NCBI GenBank assembly: GCA_949316235.1
Contig: OX438757.1
Coordinates: 7,992,657 to 8,056,656, forward strand
Length of the DNA: 64,000 bases
Origin: Oegoconia quadripuncta
Lineage: Eukaryota; Arthropoda; Insecta; Lepidoptera; Autostichidae
Direction of reading: 5' to 3'
This document shows, one piece after another, positions 11,316 through 23,373 of this stretch. How positions within the stretch are numbered: position 1 is the first letter of the stretch; each line of letters opens with the position of its first letter. The notes under the pieces were generated by a model. It searched no databases. It was not told where the DNA came from and worked only from the letters and a program-made list of their open reading frames with translations. A program made the translations under genes and the position numbers.

Positions 11316-12712
11316 TACGATGTTATTGGTTTTAAAACAAATATCAGTATTCTTATAACAATATTTAAATTTTGCTCATAACTACTCGTAAAACTGGAAG
11401 ATTTCGACAGCGATGATATTTTATTTACTTGCAATATAGCCCCCTAAATTACAAATATTACTTTGTTAACTATACGTTTGGAGCAACATTTTCTATAACT
11501 ATACTGATCTACGACAAGTAGTTTCTGAACTAAATGGGACTGATAGACGAGCAGACATATCCGTTCTGCCATTTGTGGTACAGACCACTGTACACTAAAT
11601 ATATATTGATTCTACAGTGTCTATACTAATAAACTATACTGTGACCCATCAATGAGTTTAATTTGTTGATGGGTAATTTCCCCAGACGACGTTTCTTGCC
11701 GAATCAACACTACTGTAATTACCAAATTCATTTAAAGTTATCACCGGATTATTTAGCTGTATGTTCAACCTATTTCTATATCATGTACAACCGCTCGCTC
11801 TAGTATTATCTGTACTAAATTTAGTGCCGCTTATTTTCCTGTTACAAATTTGTAAGTGAAGTTGTAAACTGTGTTCTGGGTTGTACGTAACCCTCTCTTG
11901 CAAGTGCTTTGATGCGAGAATGTCGCGACGTCTTCCCACTCACAGCTTGTCGACTTCTGTGTTCAACTTTGAATCGCATCTCGGTAGCTAATTTAAGACA
12001 AGTTTGATTAATAATCCAAGCAAATTATCTGTAAGAGATGTTGATCACTTGTTTTAGTTGACTCAAGTCATGTAGAGGGAATATTTTCTAGGTATCGTCT
12101 ATGTACCTGCTGATATTTAAAGTTATTACGTGTTGCACTATCCAACTATTTATTAGAAAGCTTTTTTAACTGAGGTTGTCTGGAAGAAATCGCTGTCAGC
12201 GATGATACACCCTTTGTACACTTTATCGTTTATGTTAAATGTTCTTTGTATTTTCTTTGTGTGCAATAAATAATTTAATAATAATAAGTGTAAATAGGCA
12301 TAATACATAACGGTATAAAATTAAAAGTAGGTACCTATATGTGTAGGTTGGTATGTAGGTGTGTTTGCATAGGCATTAATTTTCTTAATACGAAATAATT
12401 TAAAATTCGCTGTCTCTGTTCAAAGACTATTTAAGAATCGAATGTAAAGGGTAAAAATTCTTATGGTGTTCCTCAGGGCAGCGTTTTGGGACCAACATTG
12501 TTCATAAATGACTTCTATGACATGACGAATATAAATGCTAGAATATAGAAAGGAATAGTTCCTTACTCGTCTCGTACCCCGACAAAAACAACCTACGTTA
12601 ATCGACGATACAGCGTACAAGCCACTTAGTTATGTATATTTACTCATTTAAACTGAATGATTTTAAAACATGTGCACTAAATGGTTTAGCTGGATTATGA
12701 TGAAACTTAGCA
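11316..12712. other. no recognised feature
   Basis: AT-rich. A line of decayed text near 12455-12500 (CTTATGGTGTTCCTCAGGGC, then AGCGTTTTGGGACC) resembles a reverse-transcriptase palm motif (G-V-P-Q-G-S-V-L-G-P), i.e. a short LINE relic on the plus strand; it is too brief to bound. Confidence 0.45.
12458..12500 (+). pseudogene. reverse-transcriptase palm fragment
   Basis: TATGGTGTTCCTCAGGGCAG then CGTTTTGGGACCAACATTG reads YGVPQGSVLGPTL, the conserved motif B region of non-LTR reverse transcriptases. The reading frame stops shortly on both sides, so only a relic of about 14 codons remains. It is not part of any longer frame. Confidence 0.7.
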
Positions 12713-12772
12713 TTTACTAAAAACTTTAATATAGATATTTTATATTATATCTATATTAAAGTTTTTAGTAAA
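12713..12772. repeat. perfect inverted repeat, 25-base arms, 10-base loop
   Basis: Arms 12713-12737 and 12748-12772 are exact reverse complements, around loop TTTTATATTA. AT-rich stem; no transposon end or open frame is associated. Confidence 0.9.
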
Positions 12773-12915
12773 CGTGGTAAAAATTAAAAACTAACAAATA
12801 CAGTAAATAAAGTTAAAGAAGTAACATGTAAACGGAAATAATTATATTCATCTAATACCAATAAAGACAATAGACCAAAGATTTCTTAGTAAAGTCTTTG
12901 CCATAGACCGACTTT

Positions 12916-12931
12916 CACACACACACACACA
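12916..12931 (+). repeat. (CA)8 microsatellite
   Basis: Short uninterrupted CA run. Confidence 0.85.
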
Positions 12932-13184
12932 TAAATACCTTTTCAGAAGCACACTAGAAACAGCCTAAATTCCCTGTTATAACATTTTCTTAATCAGTAA
13001 TCTTAATTATCTACCTAACAGTTATACAACAGTTTAACATACATATTATGTCTAGACACGGAACGCTAAAAACTGAATTTAAATTCGGTTCATCCGACAC
13101 CGTTCTGTTCAGTTCACTAATAGATAATTATGCAGTCACTCTTCAAACTTTAATACCCCTTCTTTTTGCATTGGCACTAGGTAA

Positions 13185-13335
13185 AACTAAATGCTCCCTG
13201 TGTGTACACGGAACACATTTTTCCGAGCGCAGTTATCCGCTGGCAGGGCTGTCCCGCGCCTCATTAGCATTTTAATTACCTGTTTCGCGCCAGACGCAGC
13301 CCTGCCACCTGCACCCTCCGCGTCCTACCACAGAC
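13185..13335 (+). other. candidate regulatory block with inverted repeat around TAAT sites
   Basis: TGGCAGGGCTG at 13241-13251 pairs exactly with 13297-13307. Between them lie CATTAGCATTTTAATTACC, containing homeodomain-type ATTAG and TAATTA cores. Flanks are GC-rich. Function is inference. Confidence 0.3.
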
Positions 13336-13894
13336 CTTTGCCCTAAACTCACTTTTGTTTGATAATTATGCATATTTATGTTTAAGTTGCAAAATTTGTG
13401 AAACTTTAAGATGAGGTTGCAGATTTGTGAAGCGGTTTTATACAGAAGGTAGTAACGGTTAACTGGCGTTAAGGACTATCGTTTACTACTTCTGATAAGT
13501 GATAATCAGGTAAACAGTTTTGGAGGCATAACACAGAGCATCTAAACTAGAAAAGGTATCTAATACAAAATACCTTAAAGTCGAATTTGTTCGAAAGGTC
13601 GACCTATGTTATTAAAACAGTAGACTAATGAATTAGAGCAATGTTTAGATAATGCCGAATCCATCCATCCGAATACATATCCAATTTCGTACGTCATTCC
13701 GTATTACTTCAACAAAATATCAATATTATCTCTTCCGATTTAAAAACGTCAAAGTGAAACAGTTAAGCAAATGTGAACTGCTCTATTTACAGAATTAAAT
13801 ATTATTTAACATAATCGAATAAATTGTAAATTCAGAAAATCCTCCTGACATATTTAACACTTTATTACATACAAGCATACACATTAGACACAAA

Positions 13895-13990
13895 AAATAT
13901 ATATAAAAAATCTCTTCCAGCAAACCTCAGAAAGGAAGCAATTGAGGAGAGGACTAGAAGTAGACAGAGATTATACTTACAAAAACAGAA
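13895..13990 (+). repeat. dispersed repeat (ATCTCTTCCAGC family)
   Basis: AAATCTCTTCCAGCAAACCT and AGAAAGGAAGCAATTGAGG parallel 38010-38100. Probably a retrotransposon tail; weaker relatives at 41160-41200 and 54980-55050. Confidence 0.45.
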
Positions 13991-14049
13991 GCTTAATGAA
14001 GTTATAAACAAACATACAACTGATAAAAAAAAATGTCGACGACAATGTC

Positions 14050-14240
14050 ATAACGATTATTGAACTGTGTTAAAAGCTAAATATCTTTGAAACGGTTTAA
14101 CCCTTTTACATAAAACATGGCTAACAACTACATGGCATTCACCGGCTAAGAAAATAAAAAAATGTTTTCTAATGGGACTAGTCGTTACGCATTACAATAC
14201 CAAAGACAGACACACAGTACACATTATCAAACAATTTACA
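14050..14240 (+). repeat. dispersed repeat (GTTAAAAGCTAAATATCTT family)
   Basis: GTTAAAAGCTAAATATCTTT, GAAACGGTTTAACCC, AACATGGCTAAC and a CAAAGACAGACACACAG end. It shares its first 150 bases with 33265-33380. Confidence 0.55.
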
Positions 14241-15689
14241 ATTTTACATTGGGCGTTAAAAACTCAAATTTTAATCTTTACATAAAAATATAATGCTTAA
14301 AGTATCTGAATAACGACAAAAATGCTGTAAGTTTCAAATATAAAACGAAACGGAACTTACGAATATTCGGATGTGAAAACGAATGGATCGTCGGAAATGC
14401 GAATAGTGTGAAACTTAAAAAATGTGAACCTTTGAAATGCGATTCGAGAATCACTCTCCAGCGAGGATGCAATGCACTCACGTTTGCTTCATAAAGGCCT
14501 TTGCTGTATTCGTATGAGTTCGTCAGTCAAAAATGTATCTTATAGTACTTAGGTAGAAGAGATGTATTTAAAATTTTAATCATTAAGCATTAATAAATCC
14601 CATATCATAATTAAGCAAGTTGTCAAACATTCTACAAAGTTAGTGAAGATTTGGCATTAACAGTAAGTATTTTTACATTACTAAAATACCTATTTGTACA
14701 TTCCAAAACACAGAAACCATAAGTATTTTTATATGATACAAGGGGGACAATGTCGCTGACGACTATTAGTCATCCCTATAAATATCCGCAAGTCCAGGGA
14801 AATCGTGTAATTTACCAGATATTACAGTTACATGAGGTAATTAATTCCACAATGTAATAATAATTAAAAAGCAATCAGAAATGTTTCCTAAGCCCGTTTG
14901 CAAAATAACTATGCGCTCGGTAGTCGTAGCAACATAATTAGGCATCCTTTGATAGAGATTTATTAAAACTTCCCTATTAGTTGCAACTTCCTGGAGCTTC
15001 TTTGTTCAACGTCGAGATTGGCAGTTCGATTATCCCTGGCTCTCTAAAAAGGCATATAAAAATTAGTCTGTAATGTCCCAGACTGCTTAAGCGCTCCGCG
15101 GGGAGGCGAGCGCTCGGGTAAATTAAACCTGGGCGGAATTTTCTTAGTGATGTATAATAGTTGGCGTTCTTTAACGATATATGAATAATATTTTAGGAGA
15201 AATACACGATATATATACAATTCAATATACTTTTCAGGTGAATACCTATTTCTGTTTGACACCTCTTTGCGGCATTACTTAGTTCCTGTAAATTATATCG
15301 TAATTATTTTTTTTATTTTATTATGTGTGTAACATTAGTCAAATGAAATAGTGTTGTAATAGTACATTAAAAGACGCAAAGGTTTGATGATGATGATAAA
15401 TGAAGGAAAATAATTATAATCAAAGTAGAGTGTGTGTGGTATGTCAATATTGCTTTAAATTACAGATTATGACGATGTTTGTTCTTTATCTAACGGTGGA
15501 ACTTATCCTATTAATCAGCAAGACCTAAACCATTTTGTATAGTCCTCATTAACGCTAACAGTCATGTTTGACATAAAATCTTTTATTGAATAACCCACAG
15601 ACCATGTCCAGGCACTAAAATACAAACAAGTTATAAAATTACTCGACCAATTTATGACAAAGCCCTCGCTGCACTAAATCTGCTCTTGA

Positions 15690-16030
15690 AAACATTTTCC
15701 AAAGACAAAAGCAACATCAGAGCAATATGGGATTGCCCCGCCGCGGCCACATTTACGTCTGCTATATTATTTTTAAGTCCTCCGGAGTTCGAGTGTTCCC
15801 TCGTTCGAAACTTTCACCTTCCCCTCCACGGGCTGAAAGTTAATTTCTTTTGGTGTATTTTAAAATTAATTTTGCTTTTGTGGCGGGCTCACGCCGCAGG
15901 ACGAATTGTAAGCGCCCGAATAGGAAACGCTTTCTGTTATATAATAGCGTGTAAAATGGGGGATGGCTCTTTGAAAAATTTAATGCCTTTTAACCGCTCT
16001 TCTAACAATTGTACTGGCATATGCTAAAGG
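15690..16030 (+). other. candidate conserved non-coding DNA
   Basis: A 113-codon plus frame spans this block (first codon not ATG), but its composition and lack of domain features argue against a protein. GC-rich words (CCCCGCCGCGGCCAC, GGCTCACGCCGCAGG) alternate with AT-rich ones. Confidence 0.25.
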
Positions 16031-16689
16031 TAATGTGTCAGGAATTAGAATTACTTTTGCCATTTACAAAGATTCACGATCGTTTAATATTTCACACGTT
16101 ATTTTTATGACTATTGGAAACATACTGTTAATGTTACACACGAGTCATATATCCTGCAGAACAATAAAAGTCGTTACAACGCCATGCAATGGCATTTATT
16201 AACATACGATACAATAGGCGCAGTAAAATGCATTTCATATATTCTAGGTTTCGATTTTCAGGGAGGAATATGTCAGTAGCAGTTAATTAAACGCAATACT
16301 GAAGTTCTATCATAATTATGGGAAACGCATTGATACAGATTGATTTTTAACCTGTAGTGTAAGTATCACCACTATTGCACTATTTAATTGTTAAGAAGGT
16401 TAAATGGAGACTCCTGTCAAATGTGTGAGAAAGACAATAATAGGTATTGTAACCATTTAGGTTCAGAAATTTGGGCCCTTCAGTTCTTTGGTGCAAAGAT
16501 CACCTTTATATCACCCATATTCAAAGGATGCGAGCAATCCTATTAGAGTTGTTTGAATTTTCGTTTTCTAACTCCGATCTATTGCATAATGTTATGTGTG
16601 GTCTGATCATTTCCAAAAATTTGCATGATTTTGAGGGGATGAGGGCATTCCTGTCTTTATTTCTGATAAATATATTAATATATTTAAGC

Positions 16690-16945
16690 TAAGCGATTGC
16701 CAACAGGCTTAGATGGTGTAAAAACACTGCCCACTAGTCTGATACCCGTCCATCAATTCCCACTGGGCCAGTGTGTCGATTACGGCCAATACCCTGAGCC
16801 TTATTATCTTTTTAAAAAGTATATTTTAAGATTTAGTACAAATCTCATTTATCCATCGGCTTTGATATAAGAAAAATGTTTCACCAGTCCGCACTGGCTC
16901 TGCATAGTGGATTATATCTCCAGTGGGAGGAAGCCTGTTGATGAT
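16690..16945 (+). mobile_element. SINE-like repeat, decayed
   Basis: GCCAACAGGCTTAGATGGTG, CCCACTGGGCCAGTGTGTCG, CAGTCCGCACTGG and a CAGTGGGAGGAAGCCTGTTG end are the ordered blocks of a lepidopteran SINE tail. A second partial copy of the GGCCAGTGTGG-type block suggests internal duplication. Confidence 0.5.
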
Positions 16946-17218
16946 ATTAAATAATAATATTTTGTATAGTATATCAATTATTGAAATAATTTTTCAAATC
17001 TTGTTCATAGCACTCATTTGGATTATATAAGGCAGCCGCCAAAAATCGTAAGTTAAATTTACATGTTTCGAAAATATTTGCACATTACGAGGGCAGCGAC
17101 CGACCGACAGAATGTAGGTAACATTTGATAGCACCCTATTTCATACTCTATTCGTGGTTACAGTGGGTTTTCTTTGAATTATCTTGATGGAAAACGAGGG
17201 GTGGATGCTTTGAATGAA

Positions 17219-17283
17219 GGATTATTGACTTGTAACATTTACCTACAATATGCATGTAGGTAAATGTTACAAGTCAATAATCC
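17219..17283. repeat. perfect inverted repeat, 29-base arms, 7-base loop
   Basis: Arms 17219-17247 and 17255-17283 match exactly around loop ATATGCA. It is the longest perfect foldback in the window. No direct-repeat flanks were noticed. Confidence 0.92.
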
Positions 17284-17639
17284 ACATAACCAGGGTGACG
17301 AATTTGGAGTAGTGCAGTGTAACGGTTGCAGTTTGGGTACCTATATAATGTATATCATAGATTGATCTTGTTTTAAGTTTACAGATTTAGCCTGAATGAC
17401 TTATTTTGCTTTGACCAGAGCAGAGAAGGCCAAGAATAACTATTGGGAATAACATATACAACTGTATATGCTACTTTACTCATTGGATAATTTTCCAAAA
17501 ACAAGAACAATATCTATAACAAAAAAGATTATAATCCACAACAGGAATAGCATGTTCTCCTACAGAGAAAATACAAGTCGCAGCTTAAATGTTGGTGATA
17601 ATAATGAAACCTGACTTTATAAACTTTAACTTTGCTTGT

Positions 17640-17880
17640 AGATAAATGCAGTCACAGTCTAGGCCACCTGTTGGACCGTCAGACAGCTAGCGCGGTCCGC
17701 TATCTAATTGTCGTTCATATTTATGAGAGCTGAGCACTTTTTGTTCGCCAGAACCGGGCTTTAAAATCGTTTTACATCGCAGCTGAACTTCCTCGCATTT
17801 ACTTTTTAACATTTACGCCCGGTTTCATTTGAAACTCAGTTAAGCTGCGATTCTACGTAAATAACTAGTTTGGAGTCTTG
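17640..17880 (+). other. candidate regulatory block with 14-base inverted repeat
   Basis: ATCGCAGCTGAACT (17776-17789) pairs with 17838-17851 with one mismatch, each arm holding an AGCT core. GC-rich words nearby (AGCGCGGTCCGCT). No coding. Confidence 0.27.
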
Positions 17881-18301
17881 CAAATTACAATTTGGCTTGG
17901 AAATGTTGAGAATTGTGAGTTTGTTTTATGTTGAAAATCTGATATCGTGAAGATTGTGCGAGTGGGTAAACGGTAGCACCGGATTGAATACACTAATTAA
18001 CGTAATAAAGACTTGAACGACTTAATAGAGAGCAATCAAATTTTATCCTCTTAGAAACGTTCCTTGGAATATTTATAGGCACCGAGTGTTTTATAAATTG
18101 TTACAACCAGTGGTGGACCATATTTTGAGTTATCTAAGATCAATAATCTGCTATTCTTAAAGGATTTCAAGTTCATTTTAAATTCCTTAAGCACCTTAAT
18201 GTCTCAGCAAAGGAAAATTTCAATACTCCGCATCTATAAATATCCGAATATTTGCATGTTTCTCCTGTAGATCTATGTCAAGCCTGTTCATGAAAAGGAC
18301 A

Positions 18302-18525
18302 CATTTTATAATCATCATCATCATATCAGCCGAAGACGTCCACTGCTGGACAAAAGCCTCCACCAAAGATCTCCACAACGATCGACTCTGCGCTACCCAC
18401 ATCCAGCGGCTTCCCGCGATCTTTACCAAATCGTCGGGCCACCTCGTGGAGGGTCTGCCCACTCTCTTCCGATGCGTGGTCGCCACTCGAGAACCTTTCC
18501 GCCCCAACGGCCGTCGATCCTACGA
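18302..18525 (-). pseudogene. RTE-type retrotransposon, C-terminal remnant
   Basis: The minus strand encodes the familiar end of lepidopteran RTE-type endonuclease/reverse transcriptase ORFs: VGRPSTRWPDDLVKIAG, then SRSLWRSLVEAFVQQWTS, running into an (ATG)-rich simple tail. The usual stop after QQWTS is gone and the frame reads on. Severely 5'-truncated, as is usual for RTE insertions. Confidence 0.85.
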
Positions 18526-18699
18526 GCATTTTATTATACAACGATAATATATATCATGAGGTTAAATTAAACCCACAATGATGAAGCTGAAGGAGAATCC
18601 GAAGAACACAGAAACTTCAATTTTATATCAGAAAAACATTCATAACTGACCATTATATTCTCAAAAGTGTCCCTCAGACTTTATAGAGTATCTTAATCG

Positions 18700-18835
18700 G
18701 CTGTACAGGTTACTCGGAGGGCGGCGCTACAAAGGGCGAGTGCGACTTCAAAGCGGGCGCGGATCAAAGAGGCCGCGGCAGATAGCGGGGGTCGGATAAA
18801 ACCTGCGCCGTCGGGTAAGCGTTTGATATCCGATT
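18700..18835 (+). other. GC-rich island, unclassified
   Basis: GGAGGGCGGCGCTAC, GCGGGCGCGGATCAAAG and GAGGCCGCGGCAGATAGC lie within about 100 bases. No recognised repeat or frame. Confidence 0.22.
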
Positions 18836-20036
18836 GTCGGTTAGATCGCAGCACAAATACCAGCTGTGAACTGTGAAGGTGTTACAGATCTTTCCTTTAG
18901 ATACTTATAAAAGTGTACCTCTTATGTCTTTTGTGAGTGATTTTTGTCGTGTAAAGGAAGATTAGTGGGATTTATAAAGACAACTCGGGTATATAAACGT
19001 CTCTGATCTGATAAATGATCAAACATCGTTTTGGAGTTTGAATTTTCCAAACTATAAGGAGACTTATTATATTGTAGGTGTGCTCGTTATTTAAAGGTTC
19101 GTTCATAATAGGAACCTCTGTATCGGCACATGGCCTTGCAATAATATTGAGGTGGGAGTCTACGGCCCGTATGGCAGATACCATATCATAGCCATGATCC
19201 TCACTTAAAACCAATTGAAAAGGGATAGATAAGTTCTTATTTCGTTGGTGAGAAAGTGGTTGCAATATTCAGACTTGATAGTAGTTCTGCAATAGGGACC
19301 TACAAGCAGATTTATATCTGCTTCTTATAGCGATTATCACGATACAATAATTATTATTAGGTACAATGGCTGAGACCACGCTGATACGGTGCTTTACATT
19401 ATCATGGAAAATCTTTGATGATGGCATTTTGTTTTCTATTTAAGGCTGCTTATAGCTACATGAATATAGAGAAGTGGGAGCATCTGAAAACAATTAGTTT
19501 AATATATTAGCAAGAAGTTTACATACCGTTCCAGTAGGTATTTAATAATGAGTAACACAGTGTTGAAACATGTATTGCAACAAGTATCTCGCGATATATA
19601 TCTGAACGAGTGTCACGTCACGACGAATATCGGGACTTATTCCTTCTTCTTTATTCCATTAAATGGCGGTACAAAATGTTTCCGGTGTGGACGAACCTTT
19701 ATATTAACTTTTCTTATGGCAAGGAATAAATGAGCAATCAGTTGGAAAATGAGCTCGAATCATTTGTGATCGCTTCTAATAAGTAAACAATACTCGGTTT
19801 ACAAAACGGCTTAGATCGCGGGATTGATTCCCAGTAGGGTAAAACCATTGTATTCCATTTGTTGGTGGCATTTTCACCATCATAGATAATAGAGACAGCT
19901 CCTCAAATTATTTGTATTCAAATTATATTCAAATGTTATCAAATTATTCCGGGTGATTGCGGTAAAGTACATAAAAAATCTGAGATAGTGATCATTGGCC
20001 ATAATATGGATAAGCCAGTGCAATCATTAAAATATA

Positions 20037-20402
20037 CCGGATGATTTTTTTTACCGTAAGGAAAAAGATGGGCCATATTAGGTAAGTGAAATTTTTTCCT
20101 GTATTGGCATAGATAGTTTATTTTTTTTTTCAAAGCCATAAACCGATGTCCTTGTCATTTGACGGTCGCGTTTGTAGCCTTTTCCACATAATTACATCAC
20201 TAAATAAAATAAATAAAAACAACTTGGAGAAAATGCGAGTTCTAAATAAATTTCGCATGATAGGAACCCTACGAATCCCGTCAGTCGCATATCAATCTCC
20301 GGCCAGCGCGTGGGTAGATGATGGTTTCGAAAAAAAAAACTATCTATAGCAATACCTTCTATTTCACATACCTAATATGCTCAATTTTTTCCTTACGGTT
20401 AA
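20037..20402. mobile_element. MITE, second copy with damaged right end
   Basis: Same family as the element at 42526-42884: left end CCGGATGATTTTTT after TA, shared inner block ACGGTCGCGTTTGT, and a right inner repeat ending CCTTACGGTTAA. The last 14 or so bases of the right terminus are missing, where the sequence passes to a SINE fragment. The weaker match suggests it is older than the other copy. Confidence 0.75.
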
Positions 20403-20416
20403 TATATTTCGACATT

Positions 20417-20510
20417 TGCCGTGTGGTGTCCGCCCGGTATAGCAGAATAGGACCCTCTCTTCCTGTGGGTGTCGTTCAAGGCGACTAAGGGATCGGGAGT
20501 ATAATACCAT
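20417..20510 (+). mobile_element. SINE fragment (GCCGTGTGGT family)
   Basis: GCCGTGTGGTGTCCG, AGAATAGGACCCTCTCTTCC and AAGGCGACTAAGGGATCGGG are diagnostic blocks of a common lepidopteran SINE. A related copy begins at 61345. Confidence 0.68.
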
Positions 20511-20788
20511 AGATTAATGAGCAGCTGCGTCATTGTTGCGGTGCTCTCAAATAATCTGCGATCGCCAGCTCAGCATTTCGCAATGATGTAGGCATAATGT
20601 CACAGGCGGATGGCACATTCATGGAGTGCGATGAACAACGTAGGACAACGTAGCGACTGACGAGCACGAAGATCGCTCAGTAACTGAGCCAAAATCCCCT
20701 GATACCTGGGTCACCAAACATCGCCAAATCCCTCTAAAACACCGTATGTCCGTTTAATCTCGACAATCAACCGTCTGTTTTGTTCCAG

Positions 20789-20899
20789 CTAAATCCAGTT
20801 GCGAGCCGGGCCGAACGCAGGGTGGCGGACGGATTACCGGGCCGTGTCCGGATGTGCGGACAGGCCTGTTCGTGCCACCGCACGCGGCCCCGCGATTAG
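20789..20899 (+). other. GC-rich block with exon-like frame (uncertain)
   Basis: After TTTTGTTCCAG (AG ending at 20788) a 36-codon frame starts LNPVASRAERRVADG and ends with TAG at 20899. It is strongly GC-rich in AT-rich surroundings. Minus-strand frames are also partly open, as is usual for GC-rich DNA. It could be a terminal exon, a repeat fragment or a conserved element; nothing adjoining supports a gene. Confidence 0.2.
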
Positions 20900-21489
20900 C
20901 TCCACTGCCCTTCTTGCTGGAATTCGATCCGGGTCGTATGCCGACGGAAATAGATAAGTAGAAACGTTATTGATTTTCAAATATAGATTTGATTTTTCAA
21001 AAGAATAAACAAGCTTTCTTCCGACTACACTATAATTACCTAAAAACTTTCCTGCGCTCATTGCTCAATTTGCAATGGTTGATTAGTAAAATAAGTCCAA
21101 AATGACAAATTAGGAACAATTTTTACATTATTTTTTTAATAATAGCCGCTCAAGGCTTGGCGGATTCCAAGTTACTTCATGTGTGAAAATTAAATTTTGT
21201 AAATGTTCGTTGTAGTCGGAAGAAAAGCAGATTGTGGAGATAAGAAGTTCCTTGTATATATTTCTGCTGAAGAAAAATGAAAAATTCCAAAAAAAAATAT
21301 AATGTGAATAGATATTTGTACATTTGTATATGGACTTTGGAAGATACGATTTTTTGAGAAATTGTTAATAAATAAATATACACGGCTGTTAAAAGTACCC
21401 AGGCGTGGTTTCTACTGCTGGTTACACACCTCAATCCGATGTCATTTATTTCCACATTCTCCGCCGCGGTGTAGAAATGTTTTCCATAC

Positions 21490-21520
21490 GTGTCGAATTT
21501 TGTGCCATAAAATTCGACAC
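21490..21520. repeat. short perfect hairpin, 12-base arms
   Basis: GTGTCGAATTTT at 21490-21501 pairs with 21509-21520 around a seven-base loop. Confidence 0.75.
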
Positions 21521-21640
21521 CTACAAATTATATTTAAGTTAGTCTTTATTCCTTTCGAATTAGGAGAACACGTAAAGGAAGACATGAAATTTCAGTCCAA
21601 AATAACATTTACAAAGGTTTTTAGAGAGCAGGTTATAATT

Positions 21641-21866
21641 TAACTAGCTTGCCTACATTTCGAATAACTTTATCGCGAATATGTTTCATTTGTTAATCCC
21701 GCGGGAACTGCTCACTTTATCGGGAAAAAAATACCCTATGTTTTTATCCAGGCTATATTCTACCTTTACTCTAAATTTCATCCAAATCTGTTCATCCGTT
21801 TCGATGTGCTTGAGCAACAAACAAACATGCAAACATCCAAACTTTCGCATTTATAATATTAGTTAG
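21641..21866 (+). mobile_element. LEP1/Helitron-like element
   Basis: Blocks AACTTTATCGCGAATATGTT, CCCGCGGGAACTGCTCACTT, AAATTTCATCCAAATCTGTT and TTCGCATTTATAATATTAGT in the order of LEP1-type elements, ending in AATATTAGTTAG. The copy at 44241-44467 is highly similar. Confidence 0.72.
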
Positions 21867-22744
21867 AATTATTATTTACATTAGATTCCTTAGAGATTGA
21901 TGATTGATTGACTGATTTCTGTACGATATAAATTAAATTGATAAGACTAAATTGACATGTCATCCTCCGAGTAAACAACTCATAATTAGAAAAAGTTAGA
22001 ACTAGTTCCAATTTATTTATCAACGCATGACGCACGCATTGTCTAACTGCGTATTGGTTCCAATGCAGTGCGTGGTGCGATCGGTTTGGTGCTGCAAATG
22101 GTGCTATGATACTCGTATAACAAACCCTTATTACAGAACTCTCAAGCATTTCATTCTAGAACTTTGAATAAAAAACATATTTTAATATATTTATTGTAGA
22201 AAATTTTAATTAATTTTTCTGTGTCTATATGTATATGTACATGGTCTAATCTGCTCTCATGCGTGGATCAAGATCCACTCTCAAGTAAAGAGTAGAAAGC
22301 TCTCAGCGAGTTAGGTATTAGTTTGAAATTAATGCATCTCCCTTGACTATTAATTAATGAATGTCGACATAAGCTTCTCAAATCAAAACTTAACTGAGTA
22401 CGGCTTTAAGTAGAGATCATGACTTGAGTATTGGTTCTGTTCTACGGGTTTAATTACCTAGTACACGCCGACCTTTTAGTCATTTATAGTGCATTATTCC
22501 AGCCGTGCGTATATAATTATTATAGGCAATGTTTTACTTAAACGCCTAAAATAATTTAAAAAATTGACAAACACTAAAATTCGCGTATAACCAATTGGTA
22601 CACGGTTTGTTTTCCTTGTTAATGACTAAAGGTAGCATGCTGCTTATTCAAGTTATATTGCCTGCAGTTCTCCAACATAAGAACGACTGATAGTGTAGTA
22701 TGTAGTGACCCTGCCTTTGACACTGATGGTTTTGGCTTCGAAAT

Positions 22745-22920
22745 CCGCTAGGTGTATTTGTGTGATAAACACAGACATTTATTTTCCAGTAATATATGTT
22801 TACATAAATATTTATGTATATTTATAGGTTATCTAATATCCAGCCGCAGGTTTTGCCTAGCTTGGGACTAGATAATTGGTGCAAGTGTCCGAAATATTTT
22901 ATTATTTATTATAATCTGAT
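22745..22920 (+). mobile_element. dispersed retroelement tail (CTAGxTTGGGACTAG type)
   Basis: Shares GCCTAGCTTGGGACTAGATA and GGTGCAAGTGTCCGAAATAT with 31700-31805 (plus) and 63895-64000 (minus), each next to a TTTATTTATTA-type tract. This tail is common in Lepidoptera; I take it as a non-LTR retrotransposon 3' end. Confidence 0.6.
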
Positions 22921-23373
22921 TAAATTTTGTGAACTTAGTAACTGATTAGATTACTTACCATTTAGGAAATATACACTTTTTTGGCTAAAAATAATTTATG
23001 TTGTAAGTAGTCACTCTACATAATTGACAGATAAAAGATAAGAATAATATTAGTGTTATAGTGTTCGTAGGCTTTGACGCAAGTTACTTATAATGTAGGC
23101 TGACCGTATAAATTAGTATTTGAAAATATTTACGTATTTCATCATAACAATAAATAACAGTATTGAATTAATGTCTTCCAAATGTTTAACTATTTTGTTT
23201 TCCCTTTAGAATGGTAAGTCGTAAAATTTTACTTGTATGGGCTAGGTTACCGGTTGTACACAGGTCCGGACTTAAGAGATCCAGGGCTCCTAGGCCCTAG
23301 ACAGTTGGAGAATAGAAGCTATTGTAGAAATTACAGATCTAAAACCAATAAATTTATTGTTTTTAGTTTTAGA

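Noticed and set aside
15686..16027. 113-codon plus frame as a gene
   Set aside because: The start is not an ATG, and there is no domain, splice or neighbour support; composition suggests non-coding DNA.
18275..18547. 90-codon plus frame
   Set aside because: Antisense to the RTE C-terminal remnant.
19800..19870. GGGATTGATTCCC phrase resembling a B box
   Set aside because: No A box at the right distance and no second copy; chance is likely.
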